Source: Rhodocollybia butyracea
Lineage: Eukaryota; Basidiomycota; Agaricomycetes; Agaricales; Omphalotaceae
Reading direction: 5' to 3'
Assembly: GCA_015501585.1 (NCBI GenBank)
Contig: JADNRY010000014.1
Span: forward strand, 496,001 to 560,000
Length of the DNA: 64,000 nucleotides
In this document: positions 22,530-33,758 of the stretch, one piece after another
How positions within the stretch are numbered: the first letter of the stretch is position 1
Layout of the letters: each line of letters begins with the position of its first letter
Position numbers and translations under genes: made by a program
Notes under the pieces: model-generated
Told to the model about the DNA's origin: nothing
Seen by the model: the letters and a program-made list of their open reading frames with translations, nothing else
Database searches by the model: none

Positions 22530-23294
22530 ATGAAGCTTACACACACCTTTGTGCTGATCAGCGTTATCTTCACCGCTGCGTTCGGCGCTGTTATTCCTGC
22601 CAGAGAGGTACGATTAACTGCAAGGAGTGCTTGAAAACACTGACGAAGACGATTTATACAGGTTGATGCCGATGAGAGCGACGCAACCTTCATCTGGTCG
22701 AACATGAAGGCTCGGGCTCCAGAGAGCGACTCGACATTCATTTGGCCGAACATGAAAGCTCGTGCCCCAGAGAGCGACTCGACGTTCATTTGGCCAAACA
22801 TGAAAGCTCGTGACCCAGAGAGCGACTCGACATTCATTTGGCCGAACATGAAAGCTCGTGCCCCAGAGAGCGACTCGACGTTCATTTGGCCAAACATGAA
22901 AGCTCGTGACCCAGAGAGCGACTCGACGTTCATTTGGCCCAACATGAAAGCTCGTGACCCAGAGAGCGACTCGACGTTCATTTGGCCAAACATGAAAGCT
23001 CGTGCCCCAGAGAGCGACTCGACGTTCATTTGGCCAAACATGAAAGCTCGTGACCCAGAGAGCGACTCGACGTTCATTTGGCCCAACATGAAAGCTCGTG
23101 CTCCAGAGAGCGACTCGACATTCATTTGGCCGAACATGAAAGCTCGTGCTCCAGACAGCGACTCGACGTTTATTTGGCCCAACATGAAAGCTCGTGCTCC
23201 AGACAGCGACGCGACGTTTATTTGGCCAAACATGAAAGCGCGCGCTCCAGAGGAGGAGAGCGACGAGACGTTCATCTGGTCCAACGTGGATTAG
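22530..23294 (+). CDS. Secreted tandem-repeat protein, candidate processed-peptide (KEP/RiPP-like) precursor
   Basis: Exon 1 (22530-22607) encodes a signal peptide starting MKLTHTFVLISVIFTAAFGA and ending VIPARE. A GT-AG intron (22608-22661) follows, then exon 2 encodes VDADESDATFIWSN and twelve near-identical 16-residue units of the form MKAR(A/D)P(E/D)SDSTFIWPN. The last unit is MKARAPEEESDETFIWSNVD. The DNA repeat period is exactly 48 bp from 22704 to about 23279. Total is about 236 residues with no other domain. A signal peptide plus many short repeats with conserved basic spacers and an invariant aromatic core (TFIW) is the layout of fungal Kex2-processed repeat proteins and of dikaritin-type RiPP precursors. 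The spacer here is KAR, not the usual KR, so processing is inferred. No UstYa-like enzyme was recognised in the window. A structural cell-wall role is the alternative. Confidence 0.75.
22704..23279 (+). repeat. 48-bp tandem repeat, 12 units, coding
   Basis: Each unit begins ATGAAAGCTCGTG and encodes MKARxPxSDSTFIWPN. Differences between units are mostly silent third positions plus A/D at unit residue 5 and E/D at unit residue 7. The last unit carries two extra Glu codons. Period and frame are strictly kept, which shows selection on the protein. The antisense frame is also open through the array, a by-product of the repeat. Confidence 0.95.
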
Positions 23295-23718
23295 ACGTCG
23301 AGGTTTGATTCAATACTTATGACAACTTGACAGAAAACCAGTAAATTACCAGAAAGTTCTTGCGAGTTGATGGTATTAATTATGTAGTCTTTCAGAAGCA
23401 GAGACGCGGCGTAGGACACTGTACTTGATACTTCTTTTCTTAGTTCTTCGTCGAAAGTTTGTAGTTTTCAACTTGAAGTTTGTTTGCTTTCCGAATCCTT
23501 GATCATGAAGCTTGGACCTCATGCCTGATTAGTTGGGAAGAGCAATTTTTTTCAAAGTACCAGGATCGCTGGTTGCTCGCTGGTTGCTAAGCATACTTGA
23601 AGCGCTGAAAGAAAAGTAGTGGTAAAAGGAGAAACTGTATATGCTTGGTAATTTCTGGCTCTAGGTGGTTGTTAAGGCGCCTAGATCCCGACTAGACTGT
23701 TATATATAAGCTACCATT
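23295..23718. promoter_or_regulatory. Intergenic; TATA-like box before the hemerythrin-like gene
   Basis: 3' flank of the repeat protein and promoter of the next gene. TTATATATAAG at 23700-23710 lies only about 9 bp before the ATG at 23719. No other feature recognised. Confidence 0.4.
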
Positions 23719-25044
23719 ATGGCGAGCAAGTTCGTAGCATTTCTCGTCGGACTCTCTGCCGCTTTTGTCTCCTACAACATATACAACTCTCCTCAGAGTG
23801 GTCTTATCATCATGTCAGGCCCAGAAATAAAGACTTTTGAAGCCCCAGAAGTCCTCAAATATGTCGAAAAGATACAGTGCGTTGGCCGTTACTTGAATCG
23901 TTTGTACAAATATCCTCAACGATGTTTATCAGGGCTGTTGCAACGCCAGTCTTCCCAAAGTTGGCCTCGGAAAAAACTGGTTGGGCCATGGCTTGGTGCG
24001 TAGTATTGCTAGTGTGGCGTACTCGTTCTCATAAGAATTTCAGGATTCACCTCGTCGTTTGGAACAGTGTAATTCTAATCCCTTCGGTCCTTGTCCCTTC
24101 ACTTAAATGAAACTCTCAGTGGAAAAGCAGCTACTTCTACGCGGACAAGTTCCCAAAGGACGATTTCCAACATTACTCCGAGTACGCCTTGTTGACAGCG
24201 AAATTTCTGGTGAGTTGCTTATATATCTTCTCTATGCATCTACTTATGTCTACACTTTCTTAAACTCAACAGATTGACCATCATGAAGTGGAAGAGTCCG
24301 ATCTATTTCCTGTTCTAGAGAAGAAAATGGGAGCAGAGTCGATGTCACAAAATGAAGCTCAACATCATGCCTTCCTGCATCAGGTACGAGTTACCCATGT
24401 TCTTCTGCACAACGTTTGACTGATGAAACTATGCAGCTCGAAGGAATTGTTGAATATATTCGCTCGGCACAAATCTCGCCCGCAAAATTCGACGCTGCAA
24501 CATATCGAGCCAAGGTCGATGCAATTCTCGTACCCATCATGCAGCACCTCTCGGATGAGCTCGACACACTTGAGAGCTCGAAGGTTAATCATAATTTCTT
24601 CTGAAAGTTCTGTGCTTATCCTCTACTAGCTCCTTGAGCATTTTTCCGAAAGTGAAATCGACCAAATTAACAAGGCAATCAATAAAGCTTCTCGACAAGG
24701 TGACAATCATAAAATGCTCCCTTTCCTTCTTCGTGCGTATAATTATACTCCGCTCAAATCCTAACTAATGAACGTCACAGAGGTGCGTTAAAAAACTTGA
24801 GACTTTAGGACATGCTTTTATATTACCGTCATATGGTACAGAACCTTCCTCCTAACTCTCCTTTCCCTCCGGCTCCCGGTTTTGTTAAGAACTTACTTGG
24901 ACCTTGGGTCTTCTACTGGAGATACCGTGCACTGTGGAAGGTATGCATTTCCTTGTGTATAGCTATCCCGCCGTTCTAATCCATCTTTTGGTTCAGTACA
25001 CCATGTACCCTATGAAACCCATCCTTTCGGATTCACCTCAGTAA
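23719..25044 (+). CDS. Hemerythrin/HHE cation-binding domain protein with N-terminal membrane segment
   Basis: The N-terminus MASKFVAFLVGLSAAFVSYN suggests a membrane anchor or signal. The core, over several exons, reads WKSSYFYADKFPKDDFQHYS, then IDHHEVEESDLFPVLEKKMG, NEAQHHAFLHQLEGIVEYIR and IMQHLSDELDTLESSKLLEH. HH...E...LFP...E and QHH.F followed by HL.DE are the metal-ligand pattern of the fungal HHE (hemerythrin-like) family. The C-terminus is PPAPGFVKNLLGPWVFYWRY and ends PMKPILSDSPQ at 25044. Introns are numerous (near 24210-24272, 24385-24435, 24584-24630, 24940-24997). The exon structure at 23870-24120 and 24735-24835 could not be settled. Iron or oxygen binding is inferred from the family. 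Confidence 0.6.
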
Positions 25045-25124
25045 TAAGCCATCGGCGTGGTGAACTTTTGTGATTGATATCATTGTTTCGCATGTATAGT
25101 ATATGCTACTCGTCACTCAGTCTG

Positions 25125-28100
25125 CTATGAGGGCGTAAAGGCCCCTGTTAAGCGGATATCTTTCTTGGAGGCACCGATATAAGCGTCAAAATCTCCACTT
25201 GGCACTGTCCATTCCTGGTTAACAACATTCCAGATACTACGCCGATAATATCAGTAGCGTACAACATTCAAATAAATTGAGAGATACCTCATTTCCTTTT
25301 GAGAAACAGTGAAGGTGACGGTTTGGCTTGCGCCAGAGGTCAAGAAAATATTGTTGAATCCTCTGAGCACTTTATCTGGTTCACCCGCCGAACTTGGGAA
25401 ACCTAAATAAAGTTGCGGGATTTCCGCTCCGTCAAAGGATCCAGTGTTGGTCAAGACAAAGGAAAAGGTAGCAGAGGTGACGGAGGCATCTATAGTGAGT
25501 GAAGAATAGCCAAAGGTTGTGTATGATAGTCCGAATCCGAACTCGTAGACAGGTATTGTGCCCTGGGAATCCATATACCGATAATCCAGCAAGAGCTGTT
25601 CGGTATAATCAATCTAGAAGGTATAATGATTAGTGGTTTTGGAAGAGTAGAAGCCATGAGCTCTTACAGTGGGAAAAGGATTTATTCCGTAGACGATAAC
25701 AGTCCCGTAGGCAGCCTCATCCTACTCCAAAGGTTGAGCTGACAAAACTGACAAAAATAACCAGTCTCTCACATCGTCCATGCTAAACGGCAGTCTCCCT
25801 GAAGGATTGACTGCACCCCACAAGACGTCCACGAGACCTTAAATGATACAGATATCAAGGTCAAAAGTAATCTTGCAGAAAACGAGTACGCACTTGGCCC
25901 GGTTTGTTCTCCAGGCAGTCCAGCGTAGACAATCGCGGTGATGTTTGGATGATCATTCCACGAGCTCATAGGAACTGGGCCGACTGCATGGACAACCACC
26001 ACGGTGTTACTGCAGACTGCAGCGACATCTAAGCTCATTTCAGTACGACATCGCAGTGATCCGACTCTCTCACCTTGGATCAAGCTTCCTGTTCGCACAT
26101 TTCAGCACAGCACAAGTCGGGATCAAAGCTTTTAGACACACCTCCCTTCCACCATAGGTTAAGGTCGTTTCTATCGCCTGAAAGACCGTCAACGTGTATT
26201 CAAGTGTCTGCTTCGGAGAGTACCTTCTATTCCGTCGACAAAGTTGTAAAATCCTAGTTCACCGCTATCTCTATAATGGACTCTATAAGCATTAAAAGCT
26301 ACATTTCCCTGTAAAAACTTACGCGTTGGCAAAGACAATGGCTAGATCCTAACAATGGTATTAGATATATTGTGCTGCACCGATAGTATTAGGCGACGGT
26401 CACGGTCACGAACGCGTAGTTGCTTCATCTGATCAACATGTTGCGCCGAACTTCAACTTCTGGCTATCAAAACGCGAGTTCGTGAAGCTCACGTGACCGT
26501 CGCCTGTGACTAGAATCGTTTAGATTTACACTTGCCTTACCCTCTGCTACAGCAGGACCTCCAGCCAAGTCGTTTGAGGTAATATCGGTAGACACGGTAG
26601 CAAAATCTTGAACAAAGTCGGTAATAGCATCGATCGGAGATACAGTAAATGCAACGTTGTTGGATCCTGAACCCCATCTGAATGATTGTCAATGCTCAGA
26701 TGAAGATCTGCGTAGGAGCATCATACCCAATCGTCAATGTCCCAGTGTTACATTCATTAAGCCCGCCCCCACAGTTTAAATCAAGCTGTTGGGCATCGAG
26801 ACCAATGACTGCAATGGTCTTGATGTCTGTAGACAGCGGAAGCCCACGGATTGTGGTACCTGTTGCAGTCCCTAGTATTATGACTCAGTCAGAGCACAAG
26901 GTCACTCGATACAGGCCTACCATCACTCGTTGTCCGATTGTTTTTGAGTAATACCGCACTCGCAGCACCAATCTGCCTAACAAGAGCCGTGTGGTCATCT
27001 GTTCGGACATTCACGTTGAGGTTGAGAGAATCAGTGCCATCGGGGTCTTGAGCGTTGAAGTTGATATCAGGATATCCCTATCATATTTTCTCGTCAGATA
27101 TCCAGATAGTAGACCGCAAAAGAGTGAAACCTGGTCTTGGCCCAAACGCAGCCAAGGTGTCAAGATACGGGTTACCATCTCGTTCAACCTCTGAGAACGA
27201 AGCATGCTTCAGTGGAGAAAAATGTGCTTCAACCTGATTTTGAACCCACTAACCTCAAGAGTGACCTCTCCTAAGTCTACGGCAGCTTCCAAACCACCGT
27301 AAACACCCCCACCTATGCTCCTTGAGACGTAACACACCGCCGGGAAACGAATCAAACTCACCGATTAAGATGAAATCACCTGGTTGCTCCATATCGAGAC
27401 CTACAACGTCGTTAGCGTATATCCACTATGCGAGGGCAAAGAGGGAGAATCTTGCCAGCATTTGCATTATCAGCCGCACTATCGTGGGTCGCTCCCCAAT
27501 CGCTAACCACAAATCCTGAATACTAAATCTGTTAGAGGCTATAAGAGTTATAATAATCCTGTACCTTGGAAACCTTCCGTCCTCAAATAGCCATTTGGAC
27601 CAATTAGAGCAGGGTCGTGACAGGAGGATGTTCCGTTGACTTGATTGTATGCGCACATTACAGCAGAAACATTGGCCTAGGGAGATATACGTAGGCTCAA
27701 AATGCAAATAAATTAACAGAACTTACTTCAACACTTTTCATAAACGGCCACCAGTACATTTCCCGAAACGTTCGGTCGTCTACATTTGCGTTGAGACCGT
27801 ACCTGTCAGTGCAAACTTCTTTAACTTGACATGGTCCATTCAACGACAGACTTTACTACCTCCAGTGCTCTTGATTGTACGACCCGAGGTGCTTGGTGCA
27901 TGCGCTTACCCCGGTACTTTGCACGCCCATAATCGTTTGATACGCCCCTTCTCCGCTGAGGTATGGATCAGGTCCGAATCTGCGAGACAAAGTACATGGT
28001 CAATCAGCTTTGTAAATTTCGGCTGGGTGACGCACCCTTCCCAAGCCCTGCCAGCCTTAGGGTTCCTCATCTACTTAGTTTCAGCGAGTTAAATATATTG

Positions 28101-28718
28101 GATTCAGCCAAAGCATACAAGATCAACCGCGGGTCCTAAGTAGACATGGATGCCTATGGAAATACCAGATAAGATCATCTCTTCGCCCAAACATAGGTGA
28201 CCCTGTACATACCTTTCCCTCTGAATTCTTCTCCGATAGCAGCACCGCGCGCATACATCATGCTCCTGCTGAACGTAGCTGCAACATTAATCGCGGGTGG
28301 AAAACTTGTTACATTAGATCCTCCAAGCCTCACTCCTGCGGGTCCATCGTTCAGGCAAAGTGGAGGAATGGTGATCTTATTTCCTGAGACGACGAATGAA
28401 CGAGAAGGAGGTTGAATGTTGCCGACGCAACGACCTGGTGATAATGACTCAATTCTACGGGAGGAACGACAGGGAGATCAATGCTTACTAGTGAACTGCC
28501 CAACACCTCTAACCATAGCAATCTTTTCATTGAGAGTCATCAAATTAACTGTTTGATTAGCCAAGTCGATGGCTTCATCCCATGATCCTGGATTTTTCTT
28601 CATTATTAGCTCTGATTATCTCGGCGCAAAAATCATTGAGCGTACGTTCTATAAAGGCATAGCCCGTTGGAATATACAGTAAGCCTAGCAAGAGCAACGA
28701 GACCTTCGACCTGAGCAT
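25125..28718 (-). CDS. Secreted GH3 beta-glucosidase
   Basis: Hydrolyses terminal beta-D-glucosyl residues, typically cellobiose. Starts with a signal peptide [20 protein letters not shown] (28718). The (beta/alpha)8 domain reads [20 protein letters not shown] and [13 protein letters not shown]. Further on, [10 protein letters not shown] is followed by the catalytic-nucleophile exon [16 protein letters not shown] (near 27525-27475); the Asp of SDW is the nucleophile. Then [33 protein letters not shown] and RLGQDQ. The C-terminal fibronectin-III-like domain reads [40 protein letters not shown] and [20 protein letters not shown], and the end is [11 protein letters not shown] at 25125. Many introns (over a dozen), most about 50-60 bp. 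One of 192 bp carries an inverted-repeat element. Some exon borders are approximate. Confidence 0.88.
26391..26505. mobile_element. 115-bp MITE-like inverted-repeat element in a GH3 intron
   Basis: Perfect 14-bp terminal inverted repeats: AGGCGACGGTCACG at 26391-26404 and its complement at 26492-26505. A second, less perfect pair lies inside (CACGAACGCG near 26407 against CGCGAGTTCGTG near 26473). The element sits in a 192-bp GH3 intron (26349-26540), while neighbouring introns are near 55 bp. No clear target-site duplication was found, so it may be a degraded MITE or simply a long hairpin. Confidence 0.5.
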
Positions 28719-28811
28719 TCTGCCAAAAAGATGATGTGATGGGGAGAACTTGTTCCACGTAAAATGATTTGGCAGTGAGTAGAAAACAAGGGTAGAAGGA
28801 ATGAAGAGATT

Positions 28812-29440
28812 TTAAAACTTCATTTTATAAGTAAATGAACAGCTAGTGGGTCTTGATGGGACGGAATGAGAGGTCGTTGACAGGTCAGCCGTCACAGTTT
28901 CCCAAAATGGCAAATGTACTACTAAACAGGGGAGGTCACATGTGAAGCCGTGATAAGTATCATCGTTCTTCACCTCATGTGGGTCCAAATTGTCCTCCAT
29001 GTGTTTGATGGCAGTAGATTGCTCAGGGAAATCGAATGCTCCCGCAGTAGAACTGGAGATTTTGTTCAACCACTTATGCGCTAAAGTATCGGAAATAGCC
29101 AGACGTCTAGTATCTACCATAGAGGGAATATAGATTTTGAAGATCTTCACTGTCACACCCAACCTCTGCTGTCAGTGCTGAACAACCCGCAATAGTACAT
29201 CCTGGAATATGCAGTGTCGAGTTCACAACGTAGTGCTTTCGGATAGTAATTAAATTGATATGCGTATATTACAGATTGAGGAAGAGCCTCTTTCAGAGAT
29301 TTTACTGACCTGAACCTATCGGGAAGAACCCCGGCCATCCCATGCATGTTACCATGTGGTCTGTTATTTCGAGGATCAAATCGAGGATTAGTATACAGCC
29401 ATATACGATAGACATGAATCGCTAGAACTGCATAGGACAT
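28812..29440 (-). CDS. Uncharacterised gene or gene remnant
   Basis: Two open stretches on the minus strand may belong to one gene: MSYAVLAIHVYRIWLYTNPR then NMHGMAGVLPDRFR (29440-29300), and MVDTRRLAISDTLAHKWLNK then EDNLDPHEVKNDDTYHGFTC (29120-28930). A possible GT donor follows PDRFR. No domain is recognised, and the joined product cannot be established. It lies between the GH3 and DPH2 genes. Confidence 0.25.
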
Positions 29441-29805
29441 GAGACCACTCTCGGAAGTAGAGGCATTCGGAAACTATAGCCTGGCGAGCCACCTGTAGTT
29501 TGTAGAGAAATTATTCGCAAGTAAAGCGGAGCGACCGAAGGATTGTCTTTTTCATTTCGGTATGCGTACAGATGACTTGAAAGATTTAATCCTCAGGTGG
29601 CGAAGGGGCCAGGAAATCATGAGATTGACTTGTGCCGAACTAAATGCCGAGAAACTGTAAACGTCAGCTACATCACGGCGGGAGATGGTGGCTCATTAAC
29701 GTTCAAGTCCTCAGTACTAGAGAATGTTAGATGTCCTAGTCGCGATAGTACTAACACCTCTATGGAGAAAATGTTACATTTGTCCTAGTACCAGTTCACC
29801 ATACC
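29441..29805. other. Intergenic, 3' of DPH2
   Basis: No gene or RNA recognised in this 365-bp stretch. Confidence 0.4.
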
Positions 29806-31828
29806 TCAGTTTGAGCTCAGATCCTGGTTAAAGTTCTGTGATCCCTCTTCATATCCTCTAGCGATCCCACTACGTCCTTGCTCCAACACACTAGGCATAT
29901 CTTGTCCTAAACGCGGATCCAGCCCCTGATATGAACGACTTTGCAGAAATTGACCTTACGAGTAAATCAGCACACAAATATGGCCTAGAGGTTGAGCATA
30001 TCACCTGCGGCACTACCACTTAGCAAAGTCAGAGCATTATCTCGGTTCCGGGGAGCGAGGGCAGATGATGATTCTGGGTTAGAAGGTTTTGCTACACCTG
30101 CATCAGGGATGGTATCAAAACCATAACGCTTTGCGTGCCGATAGCGTCCGGTTACAAGGGAAAACATAGGAGACTCTTCGTTTTCAAGATCTTCCATGTG
30201 TTCACTCTTGCTTTCATCATCGCCATGAGAATATTCGGCAAGCAGTTTTTCGAAATCTAAAACATATTTCCCGGTCCAACTTGGTTCACTCTGTAGGGCT
30301 ATCTCGAGTTCATAAGGAGTTATGATAGGACGATAAAAGTCCTGTTCATATTGAAACTGAGTCTCTCGGTAGTTGGAATTAACAAAATAATCATACCTTG
30401 GCGTCAACAAGACTGTTTTCTGGGCACGCGACCAATACGAAACACTCGATTTCCATGAAGTTAGCCAGTTTCGAGGGGTTGAGCTTGCCAACACTGATCG
30501 TGTAGCTTTTTTTGTGAGAAGCGGTGAGAAGAGCGCGTATGTGTTTGATAAGAGGAAGATATGAAGCTTAGCAGAGACAGAGATCAGTTTGGAATACCAG
30601 AACCAGTGATGAACTAGCACTTACCGACTCCAAGAGTACCCACAAGGATACCGAAAACATCGGAATCACGACCTTTCTGCATCGTGGCATAGCGGCGCAT
30701 GAGGAGCTTGTTCGTCTTTCCGGATTCTAGACGGCTTGTACGGGAAGTAGGCGAGTATTGGTAGACCTGGGATGTATTCAACAAACCTAGAATGGAAGCG
30801 ATGTAAAAAAACTCACGTCGCACGAAGAGTGGGTTATTAACAGATTTGTTAAACCTAGGCTTTCATCTCCTATGTAGAATACCGTACAATCTTGCACCGT
30901 TTCGGACACTCTTAACAGATCGCTTGATTCTGCTTTTTCAGAGGCTTCCACGGATGATGGGGGTAAGAGTTTGCTGGGTACGGTCCTATAGATGACCTGA
31001 CTTTCTGGACAGAGAGCTTCTCGAAGCCGAGTTACAATTTCACCTGTAACATGGATAATATGAGAGACTAGAATTACAGACGAATTATGTTTGCGCACCG
31101 ATTTGGTGTGTATAGGCAACGTCGTGTCGGACAACGACAGTTTTACGGCGATTTGAATGTGACGAAGGATCGGAGGAAAAGGTATCAAGGAGCCGTGCTA
31201 CACAGTCTTCCAGGTCGATAGGCTTTCTGCCGAAAACATATATGACAGGGAGACGATAAGTCCTACCCAGCAGTCGTTAGAAACACGTAAGAGATAGAAT
31301 AAAAAATGACATACTGGCTCATACAAGCATGACCATAATGTACCAAGGCATTAGCATCGATATGTTGAGCAGCCACTTCATCTACACAGCAGCTTGAGGT
31401 TCAAACAAAAGAGAGCAAGGACAGAGGTCAGCGGTCGATGGAGACCTGCGAATTTCGCGAATAAATACAAGAAATAAAGCCTTGCCTGCCATAGGACGTG
31501 TCTGCAAGCACATAAAGTTCCTTATCTGAACCGATCCTCTGCTTCAACCTTCGGAATATTTGTACTGAATCATGAAGCAGTTCATCCGGGAATTGTAAAG
31601 CCACCTAGCGGATAGATAGTCAGTCGTTTTGTGTCGAAAAAGAGCCCCGCTACTTGCCCTTTTATAATCTGCTTGCTCAATTTCTGTTGCAGTTTGTTCG
31701 ATTTCATAGAATGCATCGAATTCAGCAGATGAGTTGAGGTTATCTGCAGTGTTGTCTACCTCAACGTCAATTGTCCGAGTAATAACTTCCTCTCCAGATG
31801 ATGAAAAAGCAGTATTTTCGGCTGACAT
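29806..31828 (-). CDS. DPH2: Diphthamide biosynthesis protein DPH2
   Basis: Partner of Dph1 in the [4Fe-4S] enzyme that starts diphthamide formation on elongation factor 2. Starts [20 protein letters not shown] (31828), then [20 protein letters not shown] and [20 protein letters not shown]. After a GC-AG intron comes [20 protein letters not shown] with VHYGHACMS, the first conserved Cys region of the Dph1/Dph2 family. Next are [33 protein letters not shown] and [20 protein letters not shown] followed by [12 protein letters not shown], then [20 protein letters not shown] and [20 protein letters not shown]. The C-terminus is [20 protein letters not shown] and ends NFNQDLSSN at 29806, the usual DPH2 tail. 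About eight introns; the frame is otherwise clean. Confidence 0.92.
31393..31485 (-). other. GC-AG intron in DPH2
   Basis: On the minus strand TATGGCAG is followed by GCAAGG, and the acceptor is CCTCAAG. Removing 93 bases joins DTSYGS to CCVDEVAA, which matches the conserved Dph1/Dph2 cysteine motif. No GT site gives that join. Confidence 0.7.
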
Positions 31829-32613
31829 GATGAGAGGTGAGTGTAGGTCCCGGGCCGAAAATCATGTGTTTATCTTGTGATATCCCAAGTCGCGACACGC
31901 GAAGTGATGCGCGTCCCATACTGTTATGATTTGTTGGTTATTCAAATTGTCTAGCTTAGGGTCCCAGAAGAGTTTTGTTGTGGCCCTCTTTGCATGGCGA
32001 CAAAATTAGACTCAAATGAGGTTTACATCGCCATTGTATCAGATTGTATCCCTTGAAGCTTAAACCACTCATGTATCTGTCGACTCTTATGAAACCAAAG
32101 GCACATATAAAACGTCCCCTAATCCAAAACCTCTCCGAGTTCCTGCTACAACGATTCCTGGAAAGTGTCACCAATGAGGGCTATGAAGGCGTTCGGAGCT
32201 AAGTGAAGTTGCAAAGGCGGAGCCCAATGCCAGTGGGCATAAGAGCTGCCTGCTTCTTCTGATCACTATCGACTTGGCTTCTGCCAAAGTTCAGCCTCCC
32301 ACGGAAGGAGATAACACCGACAGCATTTGGCTCTGCATTGTCAATATCATCCACTCGCGTACCTTTGACGAGCCATGTATAGTTCAACCAGCGTGAGTTC
32401 CTGGAAGCCACGCTAAGCTGTCCGGTTTATGGCTAACCATGTCGAACGAAAATAGACAGCGGATCATCTTCAAAATCAAGGATTCCCTAAGCAGATCCTG
32501 CTCAAATAATTAAAAACATTTTTCACCGAAGTTGAAGTAGGAGAGATGGTCAAAAATACATTCCAGGATTCGACATTGATTATTTGAAGTTTGAAGTCAC
32601 GCAACTGTACCTA
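31829..32613. other. Intergenic between DPH2 and HNH copy 1
   Basis: Two minus-strand open stretches (31956-32174 and 32199-32411, the latter with DDIDNAEPNAVGVISFRGRL) are not assignable to a family and may be remnants. No RNA gene or repeat recognised. Confidence 0.35.
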
Positions 32614-33758
32614 CTACATAGCACTGCTTTCCACCCACTGTGCAGTATTTTCATACTTCTTGTATTTCTCTTCCAGTTGCTCTTTATACATGCTACCCAG
32701 ATCCAAGATAGCTGAAGGCCAAAAACCACCATCAATTTGATCCTCATTCTCCGAGTCATCCTCCATCGGCATTGGTTCCTCAACATTGGCAGAATCTGTA
32801 AACAGCTGGTCACCAAACTTGCGAATTACACATTGGAGATAATGCCAGAACAAGAGTCCTGGAGGCAGAGAGGCGTGATCTGGTGGAGTGGCCGGAATGC
32901 CGTGTAGACGGGGTAGCACCGCAGGGACAGCATTGTATCCAACCTTGTCCAGATTGTGAGTTGTGAAGTCATGGACATGATATTGGATCTGGCCCTGAGG
33001 AGGAGCGGAAATATTTGGAGAAGACTTGCATTATTATTGATAAATTGTCTGAACCCTATCTCGCAGACATCGAAGAATGCGCTGAAAGTTATGCATAGGG
33101 AGATGCGAAAACAAGTATCGAAGGGTGAAAGGTGTGCCGGGATAGGAGAGCCAACGTAACGATTGTAGATGAAGGTACCTTGTTCATCTCCCATCCGCTT
33201 CGGGCATACATGGTGGTTCATAACATTAACGATGTTTGGCATTCCTGTTACCCAACACCTTCCATCTCCCTCGGTCTCAGCTTTAGTAGGGGAGCCTGTG
33301 ATAATTCTCATTGCCTTTCTATTTCTTGGGCTGATTTTCGTTATACTGACAGTGAAATCAACGTGGTATTCATAGACTTTCGCTTCGAGGGAATCCTGGC
33401 CACCGACTGACCGGTGGTGGTCGCTGTCGTCCCAAATCCATAGTTCACCGCGTCTTTCAAGGGGGTCGCACAAGCCATGGGCGACATCAATAAGCCATTG
33501 GGCCTTTTCATCGCCTGAGAAGCGCTCAAATTCAGAGAGTTCTCCCTCCAGGATAGAAAGATAATCAGAAGTAGTGGGAGGAGGTTCGGATGTCGCGTAG
33601 GCCTGTTGTACATCAGCCATTGAATGGATCTGCTCGATTTTATGGGTATAGACGGCGACGTTACACTTGTAGATGCATAAACAGAGGATAGTCGGTGGAA
33701 GCGAAGCCGACGGCTTTTGCGACGAGCGCAAACATGTGTGCCCCCCTCCCGATGACAT
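32614..33758 (-). CDS. HNH_2-type nuclease-domain protein, copy 1
   Basis: Member of an Agaricomycete-expanded family with a central HNH motif. The N-terminus reads LCLCIYKCNVAVYTHKIEQI, then ADVQQAYATSEPPPTTSDYL and WLIDVAHGLCDPLERRGELW, then IWDDSDHHRS. The HNH region is GDGRCWVTGMPNIVNVMNHH and VCPKRMGDEQGTFIYNRYVG. After an intron at 32995-33029 (35 bp, GC donor) the protein continues GQIQYHVHDFTTHNLDKVGY, LPPGLLFWHYLQCVIRKFGD and SAILDLGSMYKEQLEEKYKK, ending WVESSAM at 32614. The same ordered blocks occur in copy 2 at 45.6-46.8 kb. The biological role is unknown. The very short GC-AG intron raises the possibility of impaired splicing. Confidence 0.6.

Noticed and set aside
22704..23279. 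CRISPR-like array (regular 48-bp repeats)
   Set aside because: There are no unique spacers: the whole unit repeats and it encodes protein in a eukaryotic genome.
22505..23284. Long open frame on the antisense strand through the repeat gene (GARAFMFGQMNVESLS repeats)
   Set aside because: A 48-bp repeat lacking stops in one frame automatically leaves an antisense frame open. The sense strand has a signal peptide, a proper intron and conserved residues with silent changes, so the antisense frame is a by-product.
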